Of a stretch of DNA of 64,000 bases, positions 11,955 through 23,944 are shown piece by piece. The stretch comes from Ignelater luminosus (taxonomy: Eukaryota > Arthropoda > Insecta > Coleoptera > Elateridae). The stretch is taken from positions 416,969-480,968 of the forward strand of contig VTPC01089971.1 in the NCBI GenBank assembly GCA_011009095.1, written 5' to 3'. Under the pieces are notes generated by a model. It was not told where the DNA came from and ran no database searches. It saw nothing but the letters and a program-made list of their open reading frames with translations. Numbering within the stretch: position 1 is the first letter of the stretch; each line of letters begins with the position of its first letter. Both the position numbers and the translations under genes were made by a program.

Positions 11955-14900
11955 GTTTTCTTTTTTACGTGCCATCTCCATAGCGAAGTTTGGCTATCAT
12001 CATAGCTATTCGAATCTTAGATACAGATGCACGGAATAGTTGATTGGAGTTGCAACCAAACCACTCTCTTAAGTCTCGCAGCCATGACATCTTTCTTCTT
12101 CCCATACCACGCTTTCCTACGATTTTTCCTTCTGTTATTATATTTTGCAGAAGTTAGTATTTTCCCCCCTATATAACGGTCCCGAGATACTGAAGTTTTC
12201 AACTTTTAATGGTTAATAATAATTCCCTTTCCTTTCTCGTTCTTTTGAGTACTTCTGTGTTTGATATTCTATCCATTCAGGATATTTTTAGTATTCTTCT
12301 ATAAGTCCATAATTCAAATGCTTCTATTCTGTTGCAGCAGTATTTATTCATGGTCCATGTCTCTACACCATGCAGATAGAATGAATATAACATTTTACTA
12401 AGCGTACTTTTAGCTCTAGGCTTACATCTCGACTGGTTAGTATTCGTTTCATCTTGATAAAGGCATTTCTCGTTTTTTCAATCCTTATTATTTTTTTGTG
12501 TACTCATTCTTTTCATTCACAGACGTTCCCAGGTAGTTGAATTGCTCAACTCTTTTAATCTGTTCGTTGTTAACTTGTAGTCTTACATTGCTAATGTTTT
12601 TCTTAGATACAATCATAAATTTAGTTTTCCTTATATTCAGTATTAGGCCATATTCTTCACCTATTTCTACTATTTTGGTTAATAATTTTTGTAGGTCGTT
12701 CGGACTTTCTGCGATGATGATGGTATCATTTGCATATCTTATGTTGTTAACTGGCAGTTCATTTACCTTTATACCGGCAGTTTCATTTAGGAGCGCCATC
12801 TTAATTAAGTGTTCTGAATAAAGGTTAAATAGTGTTGGTGATAGGATACAACCTTGTCTGACACCTCTTTTTATGTTTATTTCTTCTGTTGTTTTTCCTT
12901 TGAACTGTTGTTGTTTGGTTGTAGTAGAGGTTGGTGATTATTTATATGTCTCTAGTATCTATGTTTCTGTCTTTAAGTAGTTGCATCAGTTGTTCGTGTT
13001 TGACTTTGTCGAATGCTTTATTGTAGTCAAGAAAGCATAGGTAGACATCCTGATTCACATCTAGGCATCGTTGTATCAGTATATTATATGCAAATAAGGG
13101 TTCTCTTGTTCCTAGTTCTTTTCTAAACCCAAATTGGGAATTTCCGATGTCTTCTTCTAGTTTAGTATACAATCTGTAGTGTATAATTTCCAGGAAAAAT
13201 CTTAACATATGAGACATTAAACTTATCGTACGATATTTAGCGTTTGGTTTCTTTGGAATGGTTTTGAATGTGGAGATGAGTCAATCTTGTGGTATTATGC
13301 CTGTTCTATAAATGCTATTGAAAAATTCCCTCGGAGTATCTACGTACTTTTCATCCATTAATTTTATGACACCTATTGGAAGTTTATCAGGTCCGGTCGA
13401 TTTTCCATTTTTCATATTTTTTAGAGCACATTGAATTTCCGTTTTTGTTATATCTGGTCCCGTTTCTCCTTTTTGTTCTACTGTTTTGTTTACTTCTCTG
13501 TTATCCTCAAAGAGGTTTTCAGTATAGTCTTTCCACAATTTAATCTTTCTTTCAATGTCGCTTATAATCGAGTTATTTTCCTCTAACAGATAAGGAATTT
13601 CTTTTGTTTTTATTTTCCCTGTTAGTTCCGTCACTCTCCGATGTAAATTAAATGTGTCGTGTTTCTCATGCAGCTGTTCTATTTCTATGCATTTTTTCCT
13701 AAGCTAGTTCTCTGGCCTTTCGGATTTTTGTCTAATTTCCATTTGGATTTCTTTGTATTTTTCGGTGTTATTTTTGTACTGTCTTCGGGTATCCATGTCT
13801 TTCAAAATTTCTTCTGCCATCCAGTCTTTTCTTCTACGTTTTGTTTCTTTTTGATGTTTTAGTGATGGTGTTACTACAACGTCTTTAATAGATGTCCATG
13901 TTTTATTTATATTTTCTGCATTAACTTTAGACAGTTTTTCTATTATATGTAGGTTTTCATTTATTTCTGTTTTCAATTTTTCTTTTACTTCATTGTTGTT
14001 AAGGATTTTCAAGTCAATTTTCTCGGGTATTTGTTTCTTTTTTATTTTCTTAAATTTTATTTTCATTTTAGTAATAATGGGGTAATGGTTTGATGTCACG
14101 TCTACACCAGGGTAGGCCTTTACCGATTTAATACTACTTTTATATCTAGTGTTAATCATCAAGTAATTTATTTGATTCCGTACGATTTCTTCTTTAGTAT
14201 TCTGTGATGTCCAAGTATAAAGTCTGCGTCTTGGAAGCTTACGATTGTGGCGTCTCTAGGCTTTGTCTGTTTTAATGCATTTTTAATTTCTTCATAGACG
14301 TGTTCAACTTCTTCGTCGCCTTTATCTGTTGTAGGTGCATAGACTTGGATTAAATTAAGCTTCCTAGCTGTAGTCTTTATTTGGAATAATATTACCCGCT
14401 CGAAATACGGTATAAAATAAGTGCAGGAGTTGGCTACTTTCTTTTTAAGAATTAACGCTACCCCATGTCTGTGTTGGTTGTCACTATTTCCAGAGACATA
14501 AATCTTGTGATTGTCACCTATTGGTTGTTGTCCTGTACCTGGTCATCTTGTTTCACTTACTTCTAGTATATCAATATCTAGTCTGTGCATTTCTTGAACA
14601 ATATTATGGGTTACGTTCCATGTTCCTATTTTTATGTTCGTGTCTGTGAATTCTTACAGTACCATTTGGGCTTGACGTAGTATTTGCTATTACACAGGGA
14701 TTTTGCCTGCTGACGACCTGGAAAGCCCTTTGGTCTACTTGAGATAATCCTTCCCTGCTGGATCTTGTCTTTCGAAGTCCATCATCATGATCTGATTTAA
14801 TTTTCATTGTTAAAAATATGATGATTTAACTAGGGAGTGTAATGCGGTGGTTACCCGTTGCCCTTCGCATTGCAGTATCCTAACCATACCTTTGAATCAA

Positions 14901-15120
14901 CTTTGCTCAGGAATGTCTGTTATTAAGCCTTGCCGGTGTAATTCATCTTCAGCCTTGATCCAGTACTAGTCTTGCTGCTTCCAAGACTAGGTTAGTTTTG
15001 GATCGCCCTGAGTATTTGATTTTCTCGGTACCTGTCATATCTGGAGGGCTTTCCTCTATCCACCACCTGAAAAGGCACCCGATGAGGGATCTAACAACTC
15101 CACACGGGGGTAGTAGTGTA
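11955..15120 (-). mobile_element. RTE-like non-LTR retrotransposon, near full length
   Basis: A 3.2 kb LINE on the minus strand. The sequence CTAAAGTA occurs immediately outside both ends (11947-11954 and 15121-15128), a clean target site duplication. The 5' end (15120 leftward) carries a GC-rich leader beginning TACACTACTACCCCCGTGTG; then follow an apurinic-type endonuclease, a reverse transcriptase and a short C-terminal region, ending a few bases after the coding region in an A-rich tail. A presumably complete 5' leader and an intact duplication show a full-length insertion that decayed afterwards. The RTE-like assignment comes from the endonuclease-RT layout and sequence feel; it was not tested by phylogeny. 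Confidence 0.88.
11960..14655 (-). pseudogene. LINE ORF: endonuclease plus reverse transcriptase, broken
   Basis: Reading leftward, the endonuclease begins near 14645 (IKIGTWNV) and continues in pieces with GVALILKKKV, LIQVYAPTTD and near its end AYPGVDVTSNHYPIITKMK. A linker leads to the reverse transcriptase: NMKNGKSTGPDKLPIGVIKL (about 13400), QFGFRKELGTREPLFA and CFLDYNKAFDKVKHEQLM (13140-12980), RGVRQGCILSPTLFNLYSEH (about 12870-12810), then the active site near 12735 reading YAND where YADD is expected. The C-terminus includes LGTSVNEKNE, ELKVRLVKC and RKLQYLGHVIRGEK, ending RIAMMIAKLRYGDGT near 11963. Several frameshifts and stops interrupt it, and the second catalytic Asp of the RT is replaced by Asn, so it is inactive. 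Confidence 0.88.
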
Positions 15121-15128
15121 CTAAAGTA
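15121..15128. repeat. LINE target site duplication, right copy
   Basis: CTAAAGTA, identical to 11947-11954. Confidence 0.8.
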
Positions 15129-15237
15129 ATGTACAGATTGAATTAATTTATTAGGCAAATTACCTAAACAAGACATGGTTGTTATGGAAATAAAAGCAAT
15201 ACTTAATTTTAAGTCTGTCTTTCAAAAAGTAATCAAA

Positions 15238-15387
15238 ATGTTAACATTGGAACAACGTATTTTTGTTATAAAGTGCTATGGTTTGGGACAAGTAGCTTAT
15301 AATTTCGTAAAACATCAAGTTTTCCTCGAGTTGAGAAGGCTAGAATTGTGTCAGGGAATAGGTGGTAGACTAATCGAGACGCAATAG
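15238..15387 (+). pseudogene. Mariner-like transposase remnant, internally deleted
   Basis: A 49-residue frame starting MLTLEQRIFVIKCYGLG resembles the first helix of the N-terminal helix-turn-helix found in many insect mariner-like transposases (compare YTLEQDRFIFESYF in the relic at 38761). After about 29 residues it passes into LELRRLELCQGIGGRLIE, which looks more like the extreme C-terminus of such proteins. This fits an internal deletion joining both ends of the gene, leaving no catalytic core. It lies just inside the right TIR of the element at 11780-15595 and points toward it, as expected for a collapsed copy. Confidence 0.5.
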
Positions 15388-15430
15388 TAGATTATTTCAT
15401 TGGAGAGGTTTAATTTGAATTTTGGTTTGC

Positions 15431-15595
15431 ACATAAAAGTTAGTTACTGAACACCCCGTATCAAATTTTGAATTTTTAACTCGATATAAGTTACTATTGA
15501 AGTAAACAAAAACATTTATAAAGAATAAGTTATTTTCGTATCTTGAAATTTTTTATCCATTACACCTATTCTAAACCCTATCTGGGAACACCATG
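15431..15595 (-). repeat. Right terminal inverted repeat
   Basis: Inverted partner of 11780-11945. Differences are scattered substitutions and small indels, so the copy is not very recent. Confidence 0.88.
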
Positions 15596-15726
15596 TATAT
15601 CTGAATTTACATGACAATATTTTTAACTCTTCGCTCTTATGTAGGGTGTCATTCTTTATAAAGTTGAAAGGTTCTTATCATTTGCTATGACAACACAGAA
15701 TGTCAAATAGATATATGTAATATGTA

Positions 15727-16997
15727 CATAGGTGTATACCTATGAAATGAGACTTTTTTTTTCAATTTTAAACGTTTATTAACAAAAAATGGTTACAAAT
15801 TTAATCTTCAAAATAATAGCCATCGCTAGCGACACATTTTACCCATCTCTCAGGAATTTGTGAATGCCGCGCCAAAAAAATTGGCCGTCTTTGGCCGCAA
15901 ACCAATCATCGAGCCATTTTTTGGCTTCTTCGTGAGAATTGAAGCGCTGCTCGGAAAGTGCGTGGCCCATCGATGCAAACAAATGATAATCGGAAGGCGC
16001 CAAGTCTGGTGAGTAAGCCGCATGCACCAGCGGTTCCCAATCGTACGTCTCCACCAATTCCCGGGTCGCTCTTGTTCGATGTGGTGGTGCATTGTCATCA
16101 AGAAAAATTACTTTGTGACGCCGATCGGCATATTCTGGGCGTTTGCGGTGTATAGCGCTGTTCAAATCGGCCAATTGTCGTTGGTAGCGTGCACCGTCGA
16201 CTGTTTCACCTGGCTTTAATAGCTCGTACCAAATCATACCATGCTAATCCCAGAAAACACACAGCATTGCCTTGCGGCCGAAGCGATTTGGTTTGGCCGT
16301 TGATTTTGGCTTGTGGCCGGGCGGACCATACGATCGTTTACGCTTGGGATTGGAGAAATACACCCGTAACGATTCGATGCAAAAAAGACTTCCTTTTGAA
16401 CCGGGAGAGCAGCATTTCACAAGTGGTTTTTCGGTTCTCTTGCTGCCTTTCAGTCAGTTCATGCGGCACCCATCTTCCGACCTTTAAAATCATGCCCATG
16501 TCTTTCAAACGTTTGCAAATGGTTTTTTGGGTCACTCCCAACTGCTCTGCCATCATTTCTTGCGTTTGACCATCATCTTCATTCAACAATGCTTGCAATT
16601 CGGTGTCCTCAAACTTTTTCGGTGGCCGGCCACGTTCCTCGTTCTCCACGCTAAAATCACCACTTCGGAATTTTTCAAACCACCTGAAGCACTGTGCTCT
16701 GCTTAGAGCATGTCCACCGTAAGCTTCTATAAGCATTTGATGAGCTTGAGAAGCGTTTTTCTTCAATTGATAACAGAAAATCAACGATGTCCGCAAATCG
16801 TAGTTTGAAGGCACGAAATTCGACACTTTTAAGAGCGAAAAAAATGCGTTGTTGTATGAAACATCACAAACAATGAATTGAATATTGTTGACAGATGACA
16901 GACGAAAAAAATAAGACATTTGGGACAGTTTAAAAATACTCCTAGCGACATCTGTGGTCTAATAGCTGAAAGTCTCATTTCATAGGTATACACCTGG
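15727..16997 (-). mobile_element. mariner (mauritiana type) copy B, full length
   Basis: A 1271-bp element on the minus strand flanked by TA on both sides (15725-15726 and 16998-16999). The 5' terminus (right side) reads CCAGGTGTATACC and the 3' terminus (left side) CATAGGTGTATACC, with the inverted repeat continuing through TATGAAATGAGACTTT. Length and TA target match ordinary mariners. Confidence 0.92.
15801..16826 (-). pseudogene. mariner transposase, nearly full length, inactivated
   Basis: The gene runs leftward from 16826 to a TAA at 15803-15801, about 342 codons, close to the roughly 345 of Mos1. The start is GTG (16826-16824) where copy A has ATG. The HTH region and WVPHEL are intact, then KRKSFLHRIVTG is followed by a small deletion and frameshift near 16355 that removes the segment with the first catalytic Asp (TGDEKW in the family). 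TAG at 16246-16244 interrupts the frame after VFWD. The downstream frame keeps MIWYELLKPGE, VIFLDDNAPPH (second Asp), SPDLAPSDYH (third Asp of the D,D34D triad) and HALSEQRF. A one-base loss near 15857 shifts the final IPERW region. Four separate lesions rule out activity. Confidence 0.9.
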
Positions 16998-16999
16998 TA

Positions 17000-19302
17000 A
17001 TATGTAATATGGCACTGAGCAATTGCTGATCGTGTAAAAATAGTTAACTTGTTTTTAAGAAGTAGTTCTGTAATTTAGACTTAACAAAATAGACAACTTA
17101 ATTCAAAGATTTTTCCAATCCCTAGTGGTCGTCCATTTTTATAAATAATTTAGGCAGTTATTGTTCCAAAACTTTCCCTCACAATATATATTTGAAGAAC
17201 AACAGATTTTATCACTGCAACTTGTAATTAATGCTCTAACTTGTTATAATGACCCTAAGTACCAATCTTAAACTCCAATCTACAGGATTCAATATGTTCC
17301 AAGCTTGAACAAGATATTAATTATTCGAAAGAATGTTTTACTATTTTGTTATCTTCTCCATTGTCTGTCTTAATTCGAATTTCTAACAAATCAATCCAAG
17401 TTTTAAAATTTTTCGATTACTTAATGTTACTGTTTATTTTGATTAGAGATCTGCATTTCTTTATCAATTCTAATATATATAATAATTATATTTCTTATGT
17501 TCTAGATTAATTTAAACTTTTATTAATGTTTACACCTATCGAAATAACAGTTTCAACACGCACTGAAAGAAATCTGTCATAATTTGGCTGGAAAATCTCG
17601 ATCAAGTTGAGATGATTTAGGAACGTATATGTATATCATATAATGTCTGATATGCTATAGGAAAGGAGAAGAATAAAGTTTATTTGATTTGTAAATCTAA
17701 TTATCTTTATATCTAATTTATTCAAAACAAATTGAATTCAAACATCCGAGCTTTGATTTATTTGCACATTATTGTAGGCAAGATTGAATTCTATACTACA
17801 CTGTGCTTTAAAATCTAAAGGTCATAAAAATGCCAATAAAATGACTTCCGAGAATAAAAAGGCATCGAAATAAATTGCAGTCAACAAAGTGAAATATATT
17901 GCTCGTAAAATGATTTGCAAATATCTGGCTTCCCAAACCAGCATCAGCAGATGCCAGTAGGGATAAAAAGTTTAAATCGAAAGAAAAATTATTGTTTTAA
18001 CATCATCTTAAGTAAAATTAATCAAGGGAAAGAAGCTCACTAAATGGAAAAACTCATTTTTTATGTCTAAAATTTAATAAAATACACGCACTTTATAAAA
18101 TTATTAAAATACGCTTTTATAGGAAAATTCAAACAACGCTTCTGTTTTTTATTTAAGAAAATGAAAAAGAATGTAAGTAATTCCTACTGTCAAGACCAAT
18201 CCACTAATGTACGTTAATTTTTGCTAATTCCAATTATTCAATTCTCATTATGGAAGAAAGAAACTTGAGTGTCGCTGTCCTTTAACTAAGTTTCAGGATT
18301 CCTAGGTTTGTTATTGCAAAAGAAAGCTTTTAATCCCTCATGTCTTCTGTAGAAATTGTTTGAAGATAAATTACATTCCTTTCGGTCTTATTTCGTGTTT
18401 TACAAAATGTCAAGTTTAGAAAGTGGATGGAGTAAAGGTGGAAAACAAAAAGAAATTACAAAAACGCACCTAATAAATTTAAGGATGTATTTAAATTGAA
18501 AAATGATCTTATTTTTTTATGTGAGCAAATTGTGAACCGAAAACAAGGGTAAACGAAAGTGATAACTCTCGGGATGGATCAAGACCTTAAGTATAAATTT
18601 GCAACCTGACAGATTTAGAAGAAAAAGGTTCTCTATTCAGATACGTCGATTTTACTAGTCTGCACGTACCGTGAACTTAAATAAACTCTAAAAAGGAAAT
18701 GTGATGTTTGGGAAATCGATGACATTACTAATGTGATGAGAATTAAAGATAGACTTATTAATTTCTAAAACTAACAGCTCTGCCGTTTATTTATCAAATA
18801 ACTCGAGCAACCGACAAGTATGCTTTCTATGTATTACGAGAGTTGTATTATTACCTAATTGAAGCACCTTTAAGTAAGGGAAAAATATTATGTCTTTATT
18901 CTTGAAGGTTTTACAAAGAAATAGCAATTTCAATATTCAGTTGAGATATTTATGTAATTATTTAAGGTCCGGTGTTTTTACCTCTCAATAAAGTAATTTG
19001 CTGGATAAGTACCATGGTAATTATTGTTAGTACAATTATATCGATAGCTACTATGTTTCAGATATAGTTATTAGAGGGTGAAAAGACCAAGCCTAAGTCT
19101 AAGAGTTCGTTTGCATGCAACACGGTTAAACGAAATTAAACTCTGTGCTAGAAATGTCACAAAAATTAAATTATTAAAATTCGCAAGCTAAACAAAATTG
19201 ACAGCTTTAACTAATGAACTGTATAAGGAAAACAACAGATTAAAACTAGTATAGGGATTGAATATTACTATATGTGTAAATGCAAAATACAGTAACAGAA
19301 AT
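17000..19302. other. Intergenic or intronic, nothing recognised
   Basis: AT-rich sequence with no ORF of note, no paired inverted repeats and no recognisable domain in any frame that I could see. Confidence 0.5.
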
Positions 19303-20095
19303 ATTCATTCCTGGTGATATTTTTACTTTTTTAGAAAAATGCTTGGACAGGTCAATTTTTATTTCTTCTCAGAAATATTATAAGTAAGAAAGCTTGTTTC
19401 AAATTTTAAGATTGTGGCAGGAAGTTATTTTGAAAAAAACAATCAAATACAAGAGACACTTTTGTGATAGTTCATTTTAAAGTTCTCATTGGATGGGTTG
19501 TAATGCCCAAGTCTCAGAACAACAAAATGGCGGTCTGTCTAAATTATTTTTTTCTCCATCTGAAGGGAATTTTTTTTTTAATTTTTTGTAGTTGAGTTTA
19601 ATTTACTTTTAATTAACAAGAATTGGTATCAATTAAATGGGAAAATGGGAAAGGCAGCGCATTTACATTTCCATTTTATTTTCTTCAATTTGGACCATGT
19701 GTTCGAAAATAACCTAGATGTATGATTTTACATTGAAATGTCATTAGAACTGTGAATAATGAATAACTGCGAAATTTTCGAATTATCTGACGAGTTATTT
19801 CATGGTGAAATTAAACGGAAAAAACGGGATATTTTGACAGGCCACTCTTTTGTCTTGGGCTGATGGAATTTTCTGAAACTTGAGCTTCGTTACCTATTCG
19901 ATGAAAACTTCAAAATGAGTTATCACACAAGTACCTTCTGCATTTAAATTCTTTTTTCAAAATGGCATTCTGCCACCATCTTGAAATTTAGAACAAGAAT
20001 ATTTTGCGTATAATATCTTTGAGAACAGATAAAAATGACCTGTCCGAGCGTTTTTTTGAATCCGTAAAAACAGCACCGTAAAGGAATTTAATTCT
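19303..20095. repeat. Fold-back (long palindromic) repeat element
   Basis: Sequence at about 19310-19545 returns as the reverse complement at about 19833-20092. Matching landmarks in order are GGACAGGTCA, GTTCTCA/CTTCTCA with AGATATTATA, TTCAAGAT with GGTGGCAG, ATTTTGAAAAAA and GTGTGATAACTCATTTTGAA. The arms are about 240-260 bp and diverged; a spacer of about 290 bp without coding potential lies between them. This is the architecture of fold-back or MITE-type non-autonomous DNA transposons. No target duplication could be fixed because the outer borders are blurred. Confidence 0.75.
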
Positions 20096-23000
20096 TATTA
20101 AATGTATTTTCAAATACACGAGGGACTAATGAATACCTACAATTTGTATCCACGATATCACAAGACAATTTTAACAACAACGTAGTGTAATATAGTAAAG
20201 CCGGCCATGACCTAAGATTTAATTTAAAAAGAAAATTTCAATTTGTTACCAAAAATAAAAGTTTCATGGAAGAAACAGGACGTTCCAAAATCCAAGATCA
20301 AGCTATGAGATTATCACATTGTAATCAAACTCAGAAAAATGATCTCTTGGATCTCTTTATCTTTTATTTTATCGGAAAAAGGACTTGAGTGCTGTACATT
20401 GATCCTCTTAATCGTTGGTTAATCCTGCACCCTAATGATATAATAAGAATACAGATTACCCACTAAAAAGCCAGAGATTAGGAATATTGAAAAAAAAAGT
20501 ACGGAACTAAACAATGAAGAAAGGTACTTCCATGCCTCTAGCTCGTTTACTATAATAGTAAATCCTAATTTGGATGATCATTTTGAAGATTTATTCATTT
20601 GTCAGTTAAATAATATTTGAATCTGTAAAAGTACTTGTTGATTTCTTCCCAAGAAAGCAAAAAAAGACCTAAACCAGTCAATGTGTTTAAATCGAAAACA
20701 CAAATACGTTCAAAGTGTCACAAGTAGTTGATAAACAAGAAAATCGATCAAACAAAAATCTTAAACCACTAGACTACTACCTCGTAAGTTAAAGTATAAC
20801 AAATCGGGCTGAATGGTACATGGTTAATTCTAGTTACTTGTCTTAGAGTTGTCACTTAAAGAAAACATTTTGCAGAAAATAACTATCACATTAGGTAGAC
20901 ATTTTCTTTCTGGCATCACGTTTAGTATTCCATCTAGCATTTCATTGAAAAGGTTAGGTTGTCTGTCCTACGGAATGTACCACAACTAAGCAATCTTGTG
21001 CTCGTACTAACGAGAGCATCCAAATCAAAATAAAAATTAATTAATTAACTAACAGGTATTTGATGATTATGGAAAAGATGAAAGTGGTTGAAAGCGTTAG
21101 AAGGATTACAACTACGAGAGCTCACTTGGTTAACTTTGCTTACAATCTGCAATTGGAGTTGAATTCAAACTGATCCGCTTCGCATTGTCATCGTGGTTAC
21201 TTTTCCAAAGGAACAAGCCAAATACTATCCGCAGCAGTCAATTTTGTAGTCGACGTCTACAGATGAAATTTTCACTATGTACGGGCTTTACCGCGTGACT
21301 TAGAAAAGGACAATGCGTAGTAACACTTCATCGCTCACCTCGGCTAAAGTATGTGACCTCGGCTGGTACGGACGGCAGTAACTGCTTGCCACAATGTTAC
21401 TCATCTCCCTTTCAAGTTTTTGAGATCGAGAGCTTTCCACAACTATAACGGCTCTATACAGTCAGAACTTAATTTCTATTTTTGATAGGGACACAAGTCT
21501 TACCCTGTAGAACTAATCAGCAGAAACTTCTAGAAATTCATATACATGATCTCATCCTGTGATCGTAAGTCCAGACGATTTCAAAAGTAAATTTTGTTTT
21601 TAATCTCTTTGGAAATTGGACAAAAACGTTGCTAAGAAACGAAGTTCTCCAAAAAGGTTTTCTCTTGCGGTTAATATGTATAACATAATCTTGGTTCTGA
21701 ACTTTCTACAGCATTATTAATAGGTAGGTAGATTCTGATAATATACTGTCTTGAAAAGAAACAAAAATCTTTTCCATCACTTTTAGTTAAGCGTAATGCA
21801 CAAAGAAATATTTTGATATACTATTTATTTCTGTGCCTATCTCAAATAGTCCAAAGCTCTGTGACGTTATTTTAAATGTCAATGGAAATTATGTGCAGAT
21901 CTACCTTTTTTCGTGAATTCAATGGATCTCTGTGTGCATTTCAAGAATTAAATTTAACATTTCATTTGCGTATTTGAATTTCATTCAAATTCATTGTTTT
22001 ATTTTATCATAAAATGTATTCAATAAATTGTTTTATACTTCTTTGTAGTAAATGAAATCGTTTTTTTAAAAAGTTTTATTTATGAAATTTAATCTGCATC
22101 GTTTTATTAGTAAAACGTGCTTTACTCTAGCTCGAAATTGTTTATATATTTCGGGTGTATTTTTTTGCTGCCGCTGATTCGGGACATAGTTTATTTCCAT
22201 TTAGGCTTGGTCTGCTGGAAGGAATGCTGAGTTATAGTTTTATAAAGGACCGTATCAAATTGGAATAATTACATTTGGTAACTTTTCATTTTTAATGCAT
22301 CATTTGTGTTTTGTTTCCTGGTACAGTGTACAACCGGCTTCTTTTTTGCATCAAATTTGCCATGTGCAAAATAATTCAGATTTTCTATTCAGAGTCAAAC
22401 TGGTTCCCTTCTGGGGACAGCGCGCTTTGCACGTTATGTGGTTACCTTTGTGAGGTCTTGGGCCAGATGACTTTGTCACAACAATTTTCGGCTGCGAATT
22501 CACCTTTTATTGTGGTTGACGTAATGCACTGTTGGTGAACTCTAAGAGATGGGCTTTTATAGGGTTGGATAAACCGCTGATTTTTGCGGATCTGGTCTAG
22601 AATTCGCAGGCTAAGGGATTAAATCCAAACTATGGTATGGAAGGTGAAGAGAATTCATCGTACTCTGTCTTCTATTTGAAGGATCGCGTAAAGTGACCAT
22701 ATGTGTGCCCATGAAATGAGTGTATCTAGTTTTTGTTATGTTTTTCCGTGTGTACGTGTTTGAACTTTCATGACCCCAACATGCTTTGGTGTTCATAGTT
22801 CCGGCAATTTCCTTAAAAACTGTTGTTATGTGTTGACTTCGTTCAGTTAAAGAAACAATGTAGCGAACACTATTTAGTTTTTGTTTGTTATGGATTTGTG
22901 TTGAAAGATGCTTGAACTCATTAGCGTCGCGTAAATTCTTGCCGTAAGTAAGAAAGCCGGAGGTACTTGCTTCAGCCGCAACTTGTGGATATCTTTCCTG

Positions 23001-23851
23001 GTGCACCGCTGACAGCATTTTCGAATTTTAAAGACCCAGGAAGGAGTATTATGTAAGAGATATCTTTTTGTTTATATCTTTTGTTTTTGTTTAACGTATA
23101 CTTTATGCGAGTAAGAATAAAGTTTTTTTAATCAGATTTATTAAAATCTGTTTGAAGTTAAATTTATTGATTTTTTTTCATAATTTCATTAGTTTGTAAT
23201 TTGAACGTTCACGGGGAATAATAGTTGGCTTATAATGTATTTTGCATTCTGTATCTTGAAATACTTTAAAAGTAATCACTTGTTTATTTATTTTAATTTA
23301 GAAGAGTTAAATTATAGCGGATTATATTTTGTAATCAAAATTCATTCTTTAACATTTGGCGTTTATAATTCTTTTTGTTTGTTACATGAGTTAAGAAATC
23401 TTTTGTGTTCTTTTATTAATAATTTGGTTTTATCCCTTCTGGGAACAATTTTTTATACATAATCTCTTTTGTTATATTTTGTTGTGTTTTTACGTTAAGC
23501 TACTAATCCTTTGATTCATTTGTTTTAAACATATTTTTATTTCTTGCTTTCGAGAATAATAAATTATAGTAAAGTTCAGCTTTGTTGCTTTATTGAAAAA
23601 TAGAGTGTAAAAGAGTTTACCATATATAATTGTGTGTTGTTTAATAATGTAAGCTGTCAGATGAATCACCAGAGAATCAGTAAAATTTCTAAGATTTATT
23701 ATCTTATTTAACTTAGATCGTTTTGGTAAGTAATAGGGTGCATTAATTTGACTCCTTTGTTAAAATCTTAAGGGTTTAAATTCAAGAGTTCAAAGCGTTA
23801 AGTAAATTATTGCCAAAATTATCTTTATAAAGTAAAGTGTTCATTGCAAAT
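20096..23851. other. Intergenic or intronic, no recognised gene
   Basis: A less AT-rich stretch at about 21060-21450 and another at 22300-23030 stand out. The latter has open frames on both strands (75 and 135 codons) with no domain I recognise, so no gene is called. AATAAAG at about 23117 followed by a near-palindrome CAGATTTATTAAAATCTG could be part of an old LTR or polyadenylation region, but this is not demonstrable. Confidence 0.4.
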
Positions 23852-23944
23852 GTTTCATAAAGTTATTTGTATACAAGGTGATATTTTATAAAGCCATTTG
23901 TATACAGGGTGTTGTTCCGTAAGAAATCCATATTCAGGGTGTTG
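23852..23944 (+). repeat. Tandem array of three 31-bp units at a transposon-like end
   Basis: Three head-to-tail units, 23852-23882, 23883-23913 and 23914-23944, each carrying ATAAAG/GTAAGA, then a GTATACAGGGTG-like core. The first two are most alike (ATTTGTATACAAGGTG and ATTTGTATACAGGGTG); the third reads ATATTCAGGGTG. A partial fourth unit (GTTTACGAGAAG) continues into the repeat body. The core resembles the CAGGGTG ends of mariner-like elements, but here it is iterated. Confidence 0.72.

Larger units (their letters stand above)
11780..15595 (+). mobile_element. Tc1/mariner-like TIR transposon, interrupted by a LINE
   Basis: Two inverted arms of about 165 bp, 11780-11945 and 15431-15595, match over nearly their full length. 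The outer ends read CAAGGTATCCC and, on the other strand, CATGGTGTTCCC. Both ends abut TA (11778-11779 and 15596-15597), the usual Tc1/mariner target duplication. Removing the LINE at 11955-15120 leaves an element of only about 640 bp, too short for a full transposase, so this was an internally deleted, non-autonomous copy before the LINE entered it. A short transposase remnant survives at 15238-15387. Confidence 0.82.

Noticed and set aside
15850..16569. Several extra ORFs on both strands inside mariner copy B
   Set aside because: Shadow frames of the transposase gene.
22311..23018. Open frames of 75 and 135 codons on opposite strands
   Set aside because: No recognised domain and no repeat structure around them; not enough to call a gene.
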